Shown here one piece after another: positions 44,460-55,170 of a stretch of 64,000 bases of DNA (position 1 is its first letter; every line of letters starts with the position of its first letter). The position numbers and the translations under genes were made by a program. The stretch is taken from assembly GCF_009733795.1 (NCBI RefSeq), contig NZ_WNXX01000003.1, positions 124,001 to 188,000 of the forward strand, in the 5' to 3' direction. This DNA is from Actinotalea caeni. Lineage in GTDB: Bacteria; Actinomycetota; Actinomycetes; Actinomycetales; Beutenbergiaceae. The notes beneath the pieces are model-generated. The model worked only from the letters and a program-made list of their open reading frames with translations. It searched no databases and was not told the DNA's origin.

Positions 44460-44990
44460 TCAGCGGACCCAGCCGGTCACCGAGCGCCCGATGCGCACGC
44501 GACCGCCGGGGGTGGAGATGTCGATGCCGGACTGCGGCGTGAGCGCCTGCTGCACGGCGCGGATGAGCCAGGTGTTCACCGAGACGCCCTCGGCGGCGGC
44601 GGAGTCGTCGACCTGGCTCTTCAGGTAGTCGGGCAGTCGCAGCGAGATGCGCGACATGCCGCCGTCGTCGTCGACCGGGGGCTGCGGCGGCACCGGCGGT
44701 GCCGGCGGCTCCGGCGGGAACGGCGGGGTGGGCTCCTCGTCGGCGCGGCTGTGCCGGTCGACGACGATCTCGGGGTTGCCGCCCCGGAGCCTGACGTCGA
44801 CGACGTCGCCGTCGAGGCGGGCGGTCACCTCGGCGGCCATGTCCGACGCCATCTCCATGAACGTGAGACGGACGGCGGGCTCCATGCCCTGGGCCAGCCG
44901 CTCGGCGGCCTCGCGGACCTCCGGGGTGGAGGTCTGCGCGGTCGCGACGAGCGCGGAGCTGAGGTTCGCGACATACGGGTTGAGGTCCAT
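44460..44990 (-). CDS. Ribbon-helix-helix (Arc/HicB-type) regulator
   Basis: The 176-residue protein has a C-terminal ribbon-helix-helix domain (about 111-150): SRISLRLPDYLKSQVDD is the strand and first helix, and GVSVNTWLIRAVQQAL the second helix. The N-terminal 85 residues are helical (MDLNPYVANLSSALVATAQT); a proline-rich linker (FPPEPPAPPVPPQPP) joins the two. RHH proteins bind DNA as dimers through the strand pair, often in antitoxins. The upstream 110 bp have repeated TGA(C/T)GTCA-like elements that may be its operator, which would make it autoregulated. Confidence 0.75.
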   Translation of the reverse strand: MDLNPYVANLSSALVATAQTSTPEVREAAERLAQGMEPAVRLTFMEMASDMAAEVTARLDGDVVDVRLRGGNPEIVVDRHSRADEEPTPPFPPEPPAPPVPPQPPVDDDGGMSRISLRLPDYLKSQVDDSAAAEGVSVNTWLIRAVQQALTPQSGIDISTPGGRVRIGRSVTGWVR

Positions 44991-45000
44991 GACGCCATGA

Positions 45001-45104
45001 TGGCATCACTGTGATGTCACGTCAACACCATCACGACGTCACTTTGTGCCACGGTGGCGCCGTGGCGACATCATGCCGTCGCACCATTGACGTCACGGTG
45101 ACGC
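45001..45104. promoter_or_regulatory. Cluster of TGACGTCA-like repeats, likely RHH operator
   Basis: Upstream of the RHH gene lie TGATGTCACGTCA (45012-45024), ATCACGACGTCAC (45030-45042), GACATCATG (45067-45075) and TTGACGTCACGGTGACG (45088-45104). The repeated TGAYGTCA/ACGTCA steps suit cooperative RHH dimers. The region is also markedly less G+C-rich than its surroundings and must hold the promoter. Confidence 0.5.
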
Positions 45105-45116
45105 CGAGAACGCGTC

Positions 45117-45938
45117 CTACGCCCGCAGACGCAGCGGCGCGTGGCGGTTGACGTCCTTGTAGAGCAGGTAGCGGAACGGCCCGGGACCGCCCGCGTAGCA
45201 GGCCTGCGGGCAGAACGCCCGCAGCCACATGAAGTCGCCCTCCTGCACCTCGACCCAGTCGGTGTTGAGCAGGTAGACGGCCTTGCCCTCGAGCACGTAC
45301 AGGCCGTGCTCCATCACGTGGGTCTCGGGGAACGTGATCGCTCCCCCGGGCTGGAAGGTGACGATGTTGACGTGCATGTCGTGCCGGACGTCGGCCGGGT
45401 CGACGAACCGCTGCGTGCGCCACGCCCCGTCGGTGTCGGGCATCTCGACCGCGTCGACCTCGCGCTCGTGCGTGACGAAGGACGGCGGCGGCGCGTAGCC
45501 CTCGACCGGCTCGTAGGCCTTGCGGATCCAGTGGAACGTCGCGGTGGCCTCGGAGCGGTTGCGCAGCGTCCACCCCACCGCGGGCGCGAGGTAGGCGTAG
45601 CTGCCCGCGACCAGCGTGTGCGTCGTGCCGTGCAGCACGAGCTCGACCTCGCCGTCGACCACGAACAGCACGCCCTCGGCGCCCCGGTCCGGCTCCGGGC
45701 GGTTGCTGCCGCCGCCCGGGCCGACCTCGACCACGTACTGGGCGAACGTCTCGGCGAAGCCGCTGAGCGGGCGGGCGAGCACCCAGGCGCGGGTGTGGTC
45801 CCAGTGCGGCAGCACGCTCGTGGTGATGTCGCTCATCGTGCGTCTCGGCAGCACCGCATAGGCCTCGGTGAACACCGCGCGCTCGGTGGTCAGCTCGGTC
45901 TGGGGCGGCAGCCCGCCGCGTGGGACGTAGTAGCTCAT
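45117..45938 (-). CDS. allE: (S)-ureidoglycine aminohydrolase, bicupin
   Basis: The 273-residue bicupin releases ammonia from (S)-ureidoglycine to give (S)-ureidoglycolate in allantoin degradation. It starts [20 protein letters not shown] as E. coli YlbA-type proteins do. Cupin 1 covers about 60-130 ([20 protein letters not shown]) and cupin 2 about 180-260 ([20 protein letters not shown], with the histidine, glutamate and glutamine-type Mn ligands), then [20 protein letters not shown]. The ATG overlaps the allantoinase stop (ATGA). It is the last gene of the hyi-to-allE operon. Confidence 0.9.
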   Translation of the reverse strand: MSYYVPRGGLPPQTELTTERAVFTEAYAVLPRRTMSDITTSVLPHWDHTRAWVLARPLSGFAETFAQYVVEVGPGGGSNRPEPDRGAEGVLFVVDGEVELVLHGTTHTLVAGSYAYLAPAVGWTLRNRSEATATFHWIRKAYEPVEGYAPPPSFVTHEREVDAVEMPDTDGAWRTQRFVDPADVRHDMHVNIVTFQPGGAITFPETHVMEHGLYVLEGKAVYLLNTDWVEVQEGDFMWLRAFCPQACYAGGPGPFRYLLYKDVNRHAPLRLRA

Positions 45939-47275
45939 GACCTTCCCCTCCACAGGAGCCTGCCGGCCGGCTGGTCCAGGTCGACGTCGACGCCCGCCAG
46001 CACGGTACGGCGCACGACGCCGGAGAGGGTGCGGTCCGCGTAGGCGGTGATCGCGTTGCGGTGCTCCAGCTCCTCCGGGCGCACGACGAACGCGTCGTCG
46101 GGGGCGAACACCACGAGGTCCGCGGCGCGGCCGACGGCGATCGTGCCCTTGTCGCGCAGACCCGCGAGCGCGGCCGGTCGCTCGGACATCCAGCGCACCA
46201 CCTGCTCGAGCGGGACGCCGCGCGTGCGGGCGGCGGTCCAGACCACCGACAGGCCGAGCTGCAGCGACGCGACCCCGCCCCACGCGGTGCCGAAGTCGCC
46301 GGTGTCGAGGTTCTTGAGGTCCGGCGTCGACGGCGAGTGGTCGGTGACCACGCAGTCGATCGTGCCGTCGAGCAGACCCTGCCAGAGCAGGTCGCGGTTG
46401 CCGGCCTCGCGGATCGGCGGGCAGCACTTGAAGACGGTGGCGCCGTCGGGGACGTCCTCGGCGGCGAGCGCGAGGTAGTGGGGGCAGGTCTCGACGGTGA
46501 TCCGGACGCCGTCGCGCTTGGCGGTCGCGATCATCGGGAGCGCGTCGGAGGAGGACAGGTGCAGCACGTGCGCGCGCGCCCCGGTCCACCGGGCCCGCTC
46601 GATCACCTCGGCGATCGCGAGGTTCTCCGCGCCACGAGGCCGGGAGCCGAGGAAGCGCTCGTAGCGGTCGCCCTCGGCGTGCGGCGCGCGGTCGATCGCG
46701 CGGGAGTCCTCGGCGTGCACCAGCATGAGGCCGTCGAAGGTCGCGAGCTCGCGCAGGTAGTCCTCGAGCTCGTCGGGCTCCAGGTGCCCGAACTCCTCGA
46801 CGCCCGAGTGCAGCAGGAAGCACTTGAAGCCGAGCACGCCCGCGTCGTGGAGGGCGCGCAGCTCGTCCTTGTTGCCGGGCACCGCCCCGCCCCAGAAGCC
46901 GACGTCGACGTGACGCTTGCCCTCGGTCGCCTCGACCTTGCGCTGCAGCGCCTCGACCGACGTGGTGGGCGGGATCGAGTTCAGCGGCATGTCGACGATC
47001 GTGGTGACGCCGCCGCGCGCGGCGGCGCGCGTCGCGGTCTCGAAGCCCTCCCACTCGGTGCGGCCGGGCTCGTTGACGTGGACGTGGGTGTCGACGAGCC
47101 CCGGCAGCAGCACCTCGTCCGGGGCCAGGTCGAGCTCGCGGTCGGCGCTCAGGCCGCTGCCCAGCGGCACGAGCGCCTCGACGCGGCCGTCGCGCACACC
47201 GACCTCGCGCGGCTGGAAGCCCGCGGTCGTGAGCACCCGCTCGCCGCGGACGACCAGGTCGTAGCGCTCGGTCAT
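45935..47275 (-). CDS. allB: Allantoinase
   Basis: The 446-residue cyclic amidohydrolase opens allantoin to allantoate. Metal ligands: [17 protein letters not shown] at about 60, the carbamylated lysine in [10 protein letters not shown] (about 149), [10 protein letters not shown], and the aspartate in VVTDHSPS. These blocks distinguish allantoinase from dihydropyrimidinase and dihydroorotase. The ATG 47273-47275 overlaps the glycerate kinase stop and its own stop overlaps the allE start, so all three are translationally coupled. Confidence 0.93.
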   Translation of the reverse strand: MTERYDLVVRGERVLTTAGFQPREVGVRDGRVEALVPLGSGLSADRELDLAPDEVLLPGLVDTHVHVNEPGRTEWEGFETATRAAARGGVTTIVDMPLNSIPPTTSVEALQRKVEATEGKRHVDVGFWGGAVPGNKDELRALHDAGVLGFKCFLLHSGVEEFGHLEPDELEDYLRELATFDGLMLVHAEDSRAIDRAPHAEGDRYERFLGSRPRGAENLAIAEVIERARWTGARAHVLHLSSSDALPMIATAKRDGVRITVETCPHYLALAAEDVPDGATVFKCCPPIREAGNRDLLWQGLLDGTIDCVVTDHSPSTPDLKNLDTGDFGTAWGGVASLQLGLSVVWTAARTRGVPLEQVVRWMSERPAALAGLRDKGTIAVGRAADLVVFAPDDAFVVRPEELEHRNAITAYADRTLSGVVRRTVLAGVDVDLDQPAGRLLWRGRS

Positions 47276-48438
47276 CGCAGCGCGTCCTGCCGGTCGGGCT
47301 GCAGGTGGTCCTCGGCGATCGCCTCTGCGAGCGTCTCCAGCAGCCGCCCGGCCTCCGCGATCGACACCGCCACGTCGGGCTCGATGTCGCTCAGCACGTA
47401 GCGCCCGGCGATGCCGTGGCGTGCCAGCTCCTCCGCCGGCAGCGGGCTGCGGCCGGCGACCGCGACGGTCGGCACGCCGGCGCGGGCGGCGGCCGCGGCC
47501 ACCCCGACGGGCGTCTTGCCGAACAGGCTCTGCTCGTCGAGCGAGCCCTCGCCGGTGACGACGAGCGCGGCGCCCGCGACGGCGTCGTCGAAGCCGGTCA
47601 GGTCCAGCACGACGTCGACGCCGCGGCGGCGGGTGGCGCCCAGCAGCAGCGCGCCGAAGCCGACGCCACCGGCGGCGCCCGCCCCGCGTGCGGCCGCGAT
47701 CTCGCGGGCCGTGGCGGCGCCGGCCTCGACCAACGCCTCCACCCAGCGGGCCAGCCCGGCCTCGAGATCGGCGACGGCCGCCTCGTCCGCGCCCTTCTGC
47801 GGGCCGTAGACGGCCGCGGCGCCGTCCGGTCCGAGCAGCGGGTTCTCGACGTCGGCCGCGAGGACCAGCTCGGTGTCGGCGAGCCGCGGGTCGAGCCCGG
47901 AGAGGTCGACCCGGGCCAGCCGGCGCAGCGCGTCGCCGCCGCCGGGCAGCGGTGCGCCCGCGTCGTCGAGCAGCCGCACGCCGAGCGCCGCGAGCATGCC
48001 CGCGCCGCCGTCGGTCGAGGCGCTGCCGCCGACACCGAGCACGACCCGGCGCGCACCGGCGTCGAGCGCGTCGGCGACCAGCTGCCCGGTCCCGATCGAG
48101 GAGGAGTCTCGCGCCGCACCGTCGTCCGCCGGGGTGAGGGCGAGCCCGGAGGCCAGCGCCATCTCGAGCACCGCCGTCGGCCCGTGGTCGGCATCGTCGA
48201 GGAGCGCGTACCGCGCCGTCACGGGCTCGCCCAGCGGGCCGGTGACGGCGACGCGGCGCTCGCGACCGCCGGCCGCGAGCGCCGCGTCGACCGTGCCCTC
48301 CCCGCCATCGGCCATCGGGACCTCGAGCACCCGCAGCCCGGGGCGCGCGCGCCGCAGCCCGGCGGCGACGTGCGCGGCGACCTCGGCGGCGGTGAGCGAG
48401 CCCTTGAACTTGTCGGCGGCGACGACCACGTGACTCAT
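47272..48438 (-). CDS. glxK: Glycerate kinase (GlxK/GarK family)
   Basis: The 388-residue enzyme phosphorylates D-glycerate to 2-phosphoglycerate, the last step of the glyoxylate branch. Typical blocks are [55 protein letters not shown] and [20 protein letters not shown]. The type is the bacterial class II (2-phosphorylating) kinase. It begins 26 bp after gcl and overlaps allB by 4 bp. Confidence 0.93.
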   Translation of the reverse strand: MSHVVVAADKFKGSLTAAEVAAHVAAGLRRARPGLRVLEVPMADGGEGTVDAALAAGGRERRVAVTGPLGEPVTARYALLDDADHGPTAVLEMALASGLALTPADDGAARDSSSIGTGQLVADALDAGARRVVLGVGGSASTDGGAGMLAALGVRLLDDAGAPLPGGGDALRRLARVDLSGLDPRLADTELVLAADVENPLLGPDGAAAVYGPQKGADEAAVADLEAGLARWVEALVEAGAATAREIAAARGAGAAGGVGFGALLLGATRRRGVDVVLDLTGFDDAVAGAALVVTGEGSLDEQSLFGKTPVGVAAAAARAGVPTVAVAGRSPLPAEELARHGIAGRYVLSDIEPDVAVSIAEAGRLLETLAEAIAEDHLQPDRQDALR

Positions 48439-48464
48439 GGCGCACAGTCTCCCGGGTCCGGCGC

Positions 48465-50240
48465 TCAGTCGAGGGCGGCGATCGCCGTCGGCGCGTCCGC
48501 GGCGGAGATCGCGAGGTCCTCGAACTCGTTCACGCCGGCGAGCTCGGCCCCCATCGCGATGTTGGTGACGCGCTCGAGGATCACCTCGACGACGACCGGC
48601 ACCCGGTGCTCGGCCGCGAGCGCCTGCGCCTTCGCGAACGTGGTCGCCAGCTCCTCGGGGTCGCGCACGCGCAGCGCCTTGCACCCCAGCCCCTCGGCGA
48701 CCTTGACGTGGTCGACGCCGTAGCCGCCCATGTCGGGCGAGTTCAGGTTCTCGAAGCCCAGCTGCACGTGAAAGTCCATGTCGAACGCCCGCTGGGACTG
48801 CCGGATGAGGCCGAGGTAGGAGTTGTTCACGGCGACGTGCACGTAGGGGATGTTGAACTGCGCGCCGACCGCGAGCTCCTCGATCATGAACTGGAAGTCG
48901 TAGTCCCCCGAGAGCGCCACGACCTGCTCGTCGGGAGCCGCGGTCGCGACGCCGAGCGCGGCGGGCCCGGTCCAGCCCAGCGGCCCGGCCTGGCCGGCGT
49001 TGATCCAGTGGCGCGGCTCGTAGACGTGCAGGAACTGCGCACCGGCGATCTGCGACAGACCGATCGTGGTGACGTAGCGCGTGTCCCGGTCGAACGCCTT
49101 GTTCATCTCCTCGTAGACGCGCTGCGGCTTGATCGGGACATCGGTGAAGTGCGTCTTGCGGAGCATCGTGCGCTTGCGCTCGGCGCACTCCGCCGCCCAG
49201 CCGGACCAGTCGGGGACCGCGCCGGCGGCCAGCCGCTCGCGCGCGACCTCGGTGAACAGCGTCAGCGCGGCGCGTGCGTCGGAGACGATCCCGTAGTCGG
49301 GGGCGAACACGCGACCGATCTGGGTCGGCTCGATGTCGACGTGCACGAACGTGCGGCCCTCGGTGTAGGCCGCGACCGACCCGGTGTGCCGGTTGGCCCA
49401 CCGGTTGCCGACACCCAGCACGAAGTCCGACGCCAGCAGCGTCGCGTTGCCGTACCGGTGGGAGGTCTGCAGCCCCACCATCCCCGCCATCAGCGGGTGG
49501 TCGTCCGGGATCACGCCCCACGCCATCAGCGTCGGCACCACCGGGACGCGGAGGGTCTCCGCGAGCTCCCGCAGCTCGGCCTCGGCGGAGGCACTCAGCA
49601 CGCCGCCGCCCGCGACGAGCAGCGGCCGCTCGGCGGCGAGCAGCATGTCGATCGCCCGCTCCGCCTGCGCGCGCGTCGCCGTGGGGCGGTGGACCGGCAG
49701 CGGCTCGTAGGTGTCGGGGTCGAAGTCGATCTCGGCCGTCTGGACGTCGATCGGCAGGTCGATCAGCACCGGCCCCGGGCGTCCCGAGCGCATGAGGTGG
49801 AACGCCTGCTGGAAGACCTGCGGCACCTGGCCCGCCTCGAGCACGGTCTTGGCCATCTTCGTGACCGGTGCGGCGATCGAGGCGATGTCGACCGCCTGGA
49901 AGTCCTCCTTGTCGAGCTTGGCCACCGGCGCCTGGCCGGTGATGCAGAGCATCGGCACGGAGTCGGCCCACGCGGTGTACAGACCCGTGATCATGTCGGT
50001 GCCGGCGGGGCCGGAGTTGCCGATGCAGATCCCGATGTTGCCCGGCCGGGTGCGGGAGTAGCCGTCCGCCATGTGCGAGGCGCCCTCGACGTGCCGGGCG
50101 AGCACGTGGCGGATGCCGCCGTGGTCGCGCATCGCGGAGTAGAACGGGTTGATGGCGGCTCCCGGCAGGCCGAAGGCCTGGGTGGCGCCCTCCTTGGCCA
50201 GGATGGCCACGGCGGCGTCGACGGCACGCATGCGAGGCAT
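48465..50240 (-). CDS. gcl: Glyoxylate carboligase (tartronate-semialdehyde synthase)
   Basis: The 591-residue ThDP enzyme condenses two glyoxylates to tartronate semialdehyde and CO2. In the place where acetolactate synthases have a catalytic glutamate, it reads [14 protein letters not shown] with valine, the known hallmark of Gcl. The ThDP motif is [15 protein letters not shown] followed by [15 protein letters not shown]. The N-terminus [17 protein letters not shown] is typical. ATG 50238-50240. It lies 110 bp after the reductase gene, the widest gap in the operon; an internal promoter is possible. Confidence 0.95.
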   Translation of the reverse strand: MPRMRAVDAAVAILAKEGATQAFGLPGAAINPFYSAMRDHGGIRHVLARHVEGASHMADGYSRTRPGNIGICIGNSGPAGTDMITGLYTAWADSVPMLCITGQAPVAKLDKEDFQAVDIASIAAPVTKMAKTVLEAGQVPQVFQQAFHLMRSGRPGPVLIDLPIDVQTAEIDFDPDTYEPLPVHRPTATRAQAERAIDMLLAAERPLLVAGGGVLSASAEAELRELAETLRVPVVPTLMAWGVIPDDHPLMAGMVGLQTSHRYGNATLLASDFVLGVGNRWANRHTGSVAAYTEGRTFVHVDIEPTQIGRVFAPDYGIVSDARAALTLFTEVARERLAAGAVPDWSGWAAECAERKRTMLRKTHFTDVPIKPQRVYEEMNKAFDRDTRYVTTIGLSQIAGAQFLHVYEPRHWINAGQAGPLGWTGPAALGVATAAPDEQVVALSGDYDFQFMIEELAVGAQFNIPYVHVAVNNSYLGLIRQSQRAFDMDFHVQLGFENLNSPDMGGYGVDHVKVAEGLGCKALRVRDPEELATTFAKAQALAAEHRVPVVVEVILERVTNIAMGAELAGVNEFEDLAISAADAPTAIAALD

Positions 50241-50350
50241 GGCGGCCTCCTTCTGAGGTTCAGGGACGTGAGTTTCTGGGGGTCGTCGGCGTCGACGACC
50301 CGAGCGGCGCGCGGTGGGTGGGCGCGCAGCGGGTGGGACGGGGGGGCGCG

Positions 50351-51235
50351 TCAGCGCTGGTGGTGGATCCCGGAGAGCCGGGCGACACCCCGGTAGAGGG
50401 CGGAGTGGTCGAGCCCGCCGTCGCCGTTGGCACGGGCGGAGCCCATCAGCTGGGCGACGACCGCTGCGGCCGGGATCGCGACGCCGGCCTCGCGGGCCGC
50501 CGAGGTGACGATCCCCAGATCCTTGTGGTGCAGGTCGATGCGGAACCCGGGGTCGAAGTCGTGGTCGAGCATCTTGCGGGCCTTCTGGTCGAGCACGGCG
50601 GATCCCGCCAGGCCGCCGCCGAGGACCTCGACGGCGGCGTCGAGGTCGACCCCGTAGGCCTGCAGGAACACGATCGCCTCGGCGAGCGCCTCGATGTTGA
50701 CGGCGACGATCAGCTGGTTCGCGGCCTTGACGGTCTGGCCGGCGCCGTGCGGGCCGACGTGGACGATCGTCCTGCCGACCGCCTCGAAGATGCCGCGGGC
50801 CGCCTCGACGTCCTCGGCGTCGCCGCCGACCATGATGGACAGCGTGGCGTCGACGGCGCCCGGCTCGCCGCCGGAGACCGGCGCGTCGAGCATGCGCAGC
50901 CCGCGCTCGCGCGCCTCGGCGGCGAGCTCGGCGCTGACGTCGGGGCGGATCGAGGAGAAGTCGATGACCAGGGTCCCCGGAGCGGCCTTCTCGAACACGC
51001 CGTCCTCGCGCAGCACCTGCGCGACGTCGGGCGAGTCCGGGACCATGATCGCGACGACGTCGGCGCCCTCGACGGCCTCCGCCGTCGACCCGGCGGCGCG
51101 ACCGCCGGCGGCGACGAGCGCCTCGGTGCGCGACGGCGTCGGGTTGTAGCCGACGACGTCGAACCCCGCCTGCTGCAGGTGGACGGCCATCGGGGAGCCC
51201 ATGATGCCGAGGCCGATGAACGCGATGGTGGTCAT
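50351..51235 (-). CDS. garR: 2-hydroxy-3-oxopropionate (tartronate semialdehyde) reductase
   Basis: The 294-residue beta-hydroxyacid dehydrogenase reduces tartronate semialdehyde to D-glycerate. NAD(P) binding: [19 protein letters not shown]. Substrate motif: [17 protein letters not shown]. The catalytic lysine is in [15 protein letters not shown]. The family also contains 3-hydroxyisobutyrate dehydrogenases, but the location between hyi and gcl makes the tartronate role clear. ATG 51233-51235, 36 bp after hyi. Confidence 0.92.
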   Translation of the reverse strand: MTTIAFIGLGIMGSPMAVHLQQAGFDVVGYNPTPSRTEALVAAGGRAAGSTAEAVEGADVVAIMVPDSPDVAQVLREDGVFEKAAPGTLVIDFSSIRPDVSAELAAEARERGLRMLDAPVSGGEPGAVDATLSIMVGGDAEDVEAARGIFEAVGRTIVHVGPHGAGQTVKAANQLIVAVNIEALAEAIVFLQAYGVDLDAAVEVLGGGLAGSAVLDQKARKMLDHDFDPGFRIDLHHKDLGIVTSAAREAGVAIPAAAVVAQLMGSARANGDGGLDHSALYRGVARLSGIHHQR

Positions 51236-51271
51236 GTCCGTGGTCCTTCCGGTGGTGCGGGTCGGGGTGGG

Positions 51272-52081
51272 TCAGGCGCGACGGTCGCGCGGCAGCCAGC
51301 CGAAGGGGTCGGCCTGGGACGCGGGGCTCGCAGGCTTGTACTCGAGCCCGACCCAGCCGTCGTAGCCGCCGGCCTCGAGGTCGTCGAGCCAGACGCCGAT
51401 CGGCAGCTCGCCGGTACCGGGCTGGTCGCGGCCGGGCGCGTCGGCGATCTGCACGTGCGCGACGCGGTCGCGGTGGTGCGTGATGGCGGCCTCGACGTCG
51501 TCGCCGTTGACGGCGAGGTGGTAGACGTCGAGCAGCAGCCCGACGTTGGTGGGACCGTGCTCGCTCGCGACCCGGTCGAGGACCGCGACCGCGTCGTCGG
51601 CGGTCCTGAGCGGGTAGGCGTCGACGCCGCTGACCGGCTCGACGAGCACGGTGCCACCGATGCGCGCCACGGCCCGGGCGGCCGCCGCGAGGTTGCGGGC
51701 CGCCAGGTCGTCCTGCGCGGCGGGGTCGGCGTCGGGCCGACGGTTGCCGTAGAGGGCGTTGAACGCGCGGCAGCCGGTGCGCTCCCCGATCGCGGTGACG
51801 ACGTCGAGGTTGGCGAGGAAGTCGGCCTCGCGCCCGGGCCACGACACCAGCCCGCGGTCACCGGCGGGCATGTCGCCGGCCGCGAAGTTCAGCCCGGTGA
51901 GCTGCACGCCCGCGTCCTGCAGAGCCCCGACCAGCGCGTCGACGTCGTCGGCCTCCGGGGTCGCGGTGGCGAAGGGCCACCACAGCTCGACGGCCTCGAA
52001 CCCCGCCGCCCGGACCGCCGCCGGTCGCTCGAGCAGCGGCAGCTCCGTCAGCAGGATCGACCCGTTGACCGTGAACCTCAT
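51272..52081 (-). CDS. hyi: Hydroxypyruvate isomerase
   Basis: The 269-residue TIM-barrel protein interconverts hydroxypyruvate and tartronate semialdehyde. Motifs: the N-terminal [56 protein letters not shown] (metal glutamate), [14 protein letters not shown] and VGLEYKPAS near the end. It is the first gene of the six-gene minus-strand operon hyi-garR-gcl-glxK-allB-allE and has two IclR-type boxes upstream. ATG 52079-52081. Confidence 0.9.
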   Translation of the reverse strand: MRFTVNGSILLTELPLLERPAAVRAAGFEAVELWWPFATATPEADDVDALVGALQDAGVQLTGLNFAAGDMPAGDRGLVSWPGREADFLANLDVVTAIGERTGCRAFNALYGNRRPDADPAAQDDLAARNLAAAARAVARIGGTVLVEPVSGVDAYPLRTADDAVAVLDRVASEHGPTNVGLLLDVYHLAVNGDDVEAAITHHRDRVAHVQIADAPGRDQPGTGELPIGVWLDDLEAGGYDGWVGLEYKPASPASQADPFGWLPRDRRA

Positions 52082-52106
52082 CACGCTCTCCCGCCATCTC
52101 CATTGA

Positions 52107-52142
52107 TTCCATATCGTGGAAGCGTTCTTCCCGATAGTGGAA
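52107..52142. promoter_or_regulatory. Paired IclR-type operator upstream of hyi operon
   Basis: TTCCATATCGTGGAA (52107-52121) and TTCCCGATAGTGGAA (52128-52142) are 15-bp palindromes of the form TTCCR/C-N5-YGGAA, 21 bp apart centre to centre (two helical turns). The same pair, with the same spacing, occurs before iclR/malic enzyme, the urate operon and aceB, which points to control by the IclR protein of this cluster. Confidence 0.7.
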
Positions 52143-52209
52143 GTGTAGGGAACGGCCGTCAGGACGTCAACACCCACCCACGGCCGCCGTCGCACTCCCG
52201 CCCCGACAC

Positions 52210-52481
52210 TTTCAACCCACTTCCGCCCGAAGACCGGTTTCAACCCACTTCTGCCCCCAGGAACGGTTTCAACCCACTTCTGCCCCGGAGCAGTTGCAAC
52301 CCACTGATGCCCGGGCGCGCGTTCGGTGCGTGTCGTCGCGAGCGCACAAGGCGACAGTGGGTTCGGATCCGGGAGGGGCGAAAGTGGGTTGAAACCCCAG
52401 GAGGGGGCAGAAGTGGGTTGAAACCCCACGAGGGGGCGAAAGTGGGTTGAAACCCCACGAGGGAGCAGACGTGGGTTGAGA
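52210..52481. repeat. Inverted array of 29-bp repeats
   Basis: Nine copies of a 14-bp core surround a centre near 52,330. The left arm has four copies of TTTCAACCCACTTC (starts 52210, 52238, 52267, 52294), and the right arm five copies of its complement, GAAGTGGGTTGAAA (starts 52354, 52381, 52410, 52439, 52468). The four right-hand units are exactly 29 bp apart; the left and central spacings are 27-29 bp. Between cores are related C- or G-rich stretches. The two arms can fold into one long cruciform or hairpin. The array ends 2 bp before the stop of the DUF6986 gene, between two minus-strand genes. It does not look like coding DNA (29 is not a multiple of 3) or CRISPR. Confidence 0.85.
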
Positions 52482-52483
52482 CC

Positions 52484-53722
52484 TCAGCGGGCGGTGAGGA
52501 GGGAGCGCAGACGGGCGGCGTCGAACGGGATCTCGTCGTCGTGCACGGCGCCGCAGTCGAGGCCGCGCACGAGGAAGGACGCCATCGCGCGCGCGGTCGC
52601 GGGCTCGTCCATGACGTCGCCGTCGCGCCGCTCCAGATAGGCCTCGAGACGCCGGACGACGTCGCCCAGGCCGGTGCGGAAGTACGCGTAGGTGGCGGCG
52701 AAGCGGCTGGGCAGCTGTGCGGGGTGCAGGTCCCAGCCCTGGTAGAAGCCGCGACGCAACGAGCGGGTGACGAGCCGGCCGTGCAGCGCCCAGGCCGCGT
52801 CGACGGCGGCCGGCTCCCCCACCGGGAGCACGTTGGTCGAGCCGTCGGACAGCCGCACTCCGGTGCCTGCCGCGGCGACCTGCATGACCGCCTTGGCGTG
52901 GTCGGCGGCCGGGTGCTCCATGCTCTGGTCCCCCGCGGCGATGCCGAGCGAGGCCGAGTAGTCGTAGGTCCCGTAGGGCATCCCGGTGACGCGGCCGCGC
53001 CCGGCGGTGATCATCGCGGGCAGCAGCGAGGTGCCGTCGGGTCCGAGCACCGACTGCGGTGTCTCGACCTGGATCTCGAACCCCAGCCGCCCCGGCTCGA
53101 GCGCGAGGTCGCTCTCGAGCGCCTCGAGCAGCAGCACCATCGCCTCGACCTGCGCGACCGACGTCACCTTGGGCAGCGTCAGCACCAGCCCCTCGGGCAG
53201 CCGGGCGCGGTCGTGGAGACCGGTGACGAACCGCTGCAGCGTCCGGATGCCGCGCGCCCGCGTGGGCGGCTCGAAGCACTTGAACCGGATGCCGACGAAC
53301 GGTGGCAGCGCACCGTCGCCGTCGAGGTCGGCGAGCGCGGCCACCGCCGCGTCGACGGCGGCGTCCTCCGCCTCGTCCCCCACGTCGCCGAAGCCGTCCT
53401 CGAGGTCGACGCGCAGGTCCTCGATCGGCTCGCGACGCAGCTTCGCCACGACGAGCTCGCCGATGCGGTCACGCTCCTCCCCCGGCGGCACCAGGCCGTG
53501 CACCTCGAGCAGGTGGGCCGCGCCACCGGCCCGGTCGAGCGCGTCGAGGGCGGCGCTGCCCCAGTCGGTGATCGTGGCAGCGTCGAACCGGTGCGCGGGT
53601 ACGTAGACCGAGTGCACCGGCTGCCGCGTCGCCGGCGCCCCCGGGTAGCGCTCGGCGAGCTGCGCGTCCGGGCCGGCCAGCAGCGCCTCGACGCGCGCGA
53701 GCGCTGCCTCCCCGGCGCTCAC
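52484..53722 (-). CDS. DUF6986 family protein, CitE/HpcH aldolase-like
   Basis: The 412-residue protein belongs to the aldolase/citrate-lyase beta superfamily. Residues [20 protein letters not shown] give the acidic loop seen in CitE-like enzymes, [16 protein letters not shown] the metal-binding glutamate, and [12 protein letters not shown] a conserved active-site strand. [20 protein letters not shown] near the C-terminus is characteristic of the DUF6986 group. Its reaction is not established; members occur in actinobacterial urate and malate-synthase neighbourhoods. The GTG start (53720-53722) overlaps the malic enzyme stop as GTGA, so it works in the same operon, perhaps cleaving or making a C4-C5 acid from glyoxylate. 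Confidence 0.75.
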   Translation of the reverse strand: MSAGEAALARVEALLAGPDAQLAERYPGAPATRQPVHSVYVPAHRFDAATITDWGSAALDALDRAGGAAHLLEVHGLVPPGEERDRIGELVVAKLRREPIEDLRVDLEDGFGDVGDEAEDAAVDAAVAALADLDGDGALPPFVGIRFKCFEPPTRARGIRTLQRFVTGLHDRARLPEGLVLTLPKVTSVAQVEAMVLLLEALESDLALEPGRLGFEIQVETPQSVLGPDGTSLLPAMITAGRGRVTGMPYGTYDYSASLGIAAGDQSMEHPAADHAKAVMQVAAAGTGVRLSDGSTNVLPVGEPAAVDAAWALHGRLVTRSLRRGFYQGWDLHPAQLPSRFAATYAYFRTGLGDVVRRLEAYLERRDGDVMDEPATARAMASFLVRGLDCGAVHDDEIPFDAARLRSLLTAR

Positions 53723-55170
53723 CCGTGACCGCCGAGGCCGAGCGGGATGGCCCCGGTGGCCGGCATCTCCTCGCCGCGCTCCTGCCGCTCGGTGCGCACG
53801 ACGTCGACGACGGCGCGCGCCACCGACTCGGCGACCTCGGGGTCGAACACGCTCGGCACGATGAAGTTGGCGTTGCGCTCGGCGTCGCTGACGACGTCGG
53901 CGATCGCGATCGCGGCCGCGCGCATGACGTCGTCGGAGATGCTGACGGCGCGCGCGTCCAGCAGCCCGCGGAAGATGCCGGGGAACGCGAGCACGTTGTT
54001 GATCTGGTTCGGGTAGTCGCTGCGCCCGGTCGCCACCACGGCGGCGTGCTCGGCGGCCTCGAGCGGGTCGACCTCCGGGGTCGGGTTCGCGAGCGCGAAC
54101 ACGATCGCGTCGTCGGCCATCGTGGCGATGTCCGCACCGGTGAGGATGTCGGCGGCCGAGACCCCGATGAACACGTCGGCGCCGGCCAGCCCCTCGCGCA
54201 GCGTGTTGTCGACCGCCTCGTCGTTGGTGTGCTCGGCGATCCACGCCCAGTTCTCGTCGGGCGCGGGCTTGGCGCGGCAGACCGCGCCGTTGATGTCGTA
54301 GCCCACGATGTGCCGCGCACCCTGCTTGAGCAGCAGCCGGATGATCGCCGACCCGGCGGCGCCGACGCCGGAGACGACGATGCGGACGTCGGCCATGCGC
54401 TTGCCGACGACCTTCAGGGCGTTGACGAGCGCGGCCAGCACGACGATGGCGGTGCCGTGCTGGTCGTCGTGGAAGACCGGGATGTCGAGCTCCTCGCGCA
54501 GCCGCCGCTCGATCTCGAAGCAGCGGGGCGCCGAGATGTCCTCGAGGTTGACGCCGCCGTACGCCGGCGCGATCGCCTTGACGATCCGGATGATCTCCTC
54601 GGTGTCCTTGGTGTCGAGCACGACCGGCCACGCGTCGACGTCGCCGAACTGCTTGAAGAGCGCCGCCTTGCCCTCCATGACCGGCATCGCGGCGGCCGCG
54701 CCGATGTCGCCGAGCCCGAGCACCGCGGTGCCGTCGGTGACGACGGCGACCGTGTTGCGCTTGATCGTCAGGCGGCGCGCGTCCTCGGGCCGGGCCGCGA
54801 TCGCCAGGCACACCCGTGCGACGCCCGGGGTGTAGGCGCGCGACAGGTCGTCGCGGTGCCGGAGGTTGACCTTGGGCCGGACCTCGAGCTTGCCGCCCAG
54901 GTGCATGAGGAAGGTGGCGTCGGAGATGTTGCGGACGCTGAAGCCGTCCATCGAGGAGATCCGCGCGCGCATCTCCTCCACGTGCGCCTCGTCGCGCGCG
55001 TTGGCCGAGACGTCGACGACCATGCCGTCGCCGGTCGACTCGACGACGTCGATGCCGGTGACGGCGGCGCCGGTGTCGCCGACCGCCGCGACGAGGGCGG
55101 TCGTCGTGCGGGGGCCGGACGGGGACTCGACACGGATCGTGATCGAGTAGCTGGGGCTGGGGATCGCCAT
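53719..55170 (-). CDS. NAD(P)-dependent malic enzyme with N-terminal ACT domain
   Basis: The 483-residue enzyme decarboxylates malate to pyruvate. Residues 1-80 are an ACT domain ([32 protein letters not shown]). The catalytic part has [29 protein letters not shown], the metal-binding [15 protein letters not shown] and the NAD site [19 protein letters not shown]. It uses malate from malate synthase and so links glyoxylate to pyruvate. ATG 55168-55170 with GGCGG upstream. It is divergent from iclR over 178 bp containing a paired operator, and its stop overlaps the DUF6986 start. Confidence 0.92.
   Translation of the reverse strand: MAIPSPSYSITIRVESPSGPRTTTALVAAVGDTGAAVTGIDVVESTGDGMVVDVSANARDEAHVEEMRARISSMDGFSVRNISDATFLMHLGGKLEVRPKVNLRHRDDLSRAYTPGVARVCLAIAARPEDARRLTIKRNTVAVVTDGTAVLGLGDIGAAAAMPVMEGKAALFKQFGDVDAWPVVLDTKDTEEIIRIVKAIAPAYGGVNLEDISAPRCFEIERRLREELDIPVFHDDQHGTAIVVLAALVNALKVVGKRMADVRIVVSGVGAAGSAIIRLLLKQGARHIVGYDINGAVCRAKPAPDENWAWIAEHTNDEAVDNTLREGLAGADVFIGVSAADILTGADIATMADDAIVFALANPTPEVDPLEAAEHAAVVATGRSDYPNQINNVLAFPGIFRGLLDARAVSISDDVMRAAAIAIADVVSDAERNANFIVPSVFDPEVAESVARAVVDVVRTERQERGEEMPATGAIPLGLGGHG

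Noticed and set aside
50241-50350. IclR-type box before gcl
   Set aside because: TTCTGAGGTTCAGGG looks similar, but the right half mismatches and no partner lies 21 bp away.
50318-52450. Very long open frame on the plus strand across garR, hyi and the repeat array
   Set aside because: It is antisense to two clear enzyme genes and its protein is low-complexity, a high-G+C artefact.
52210-52481. CRISPR-like array
   Set aside because: Units occur in both orientations, the segments between cores are only about 13-15 bp and similar to each other, and no cas genes are near.
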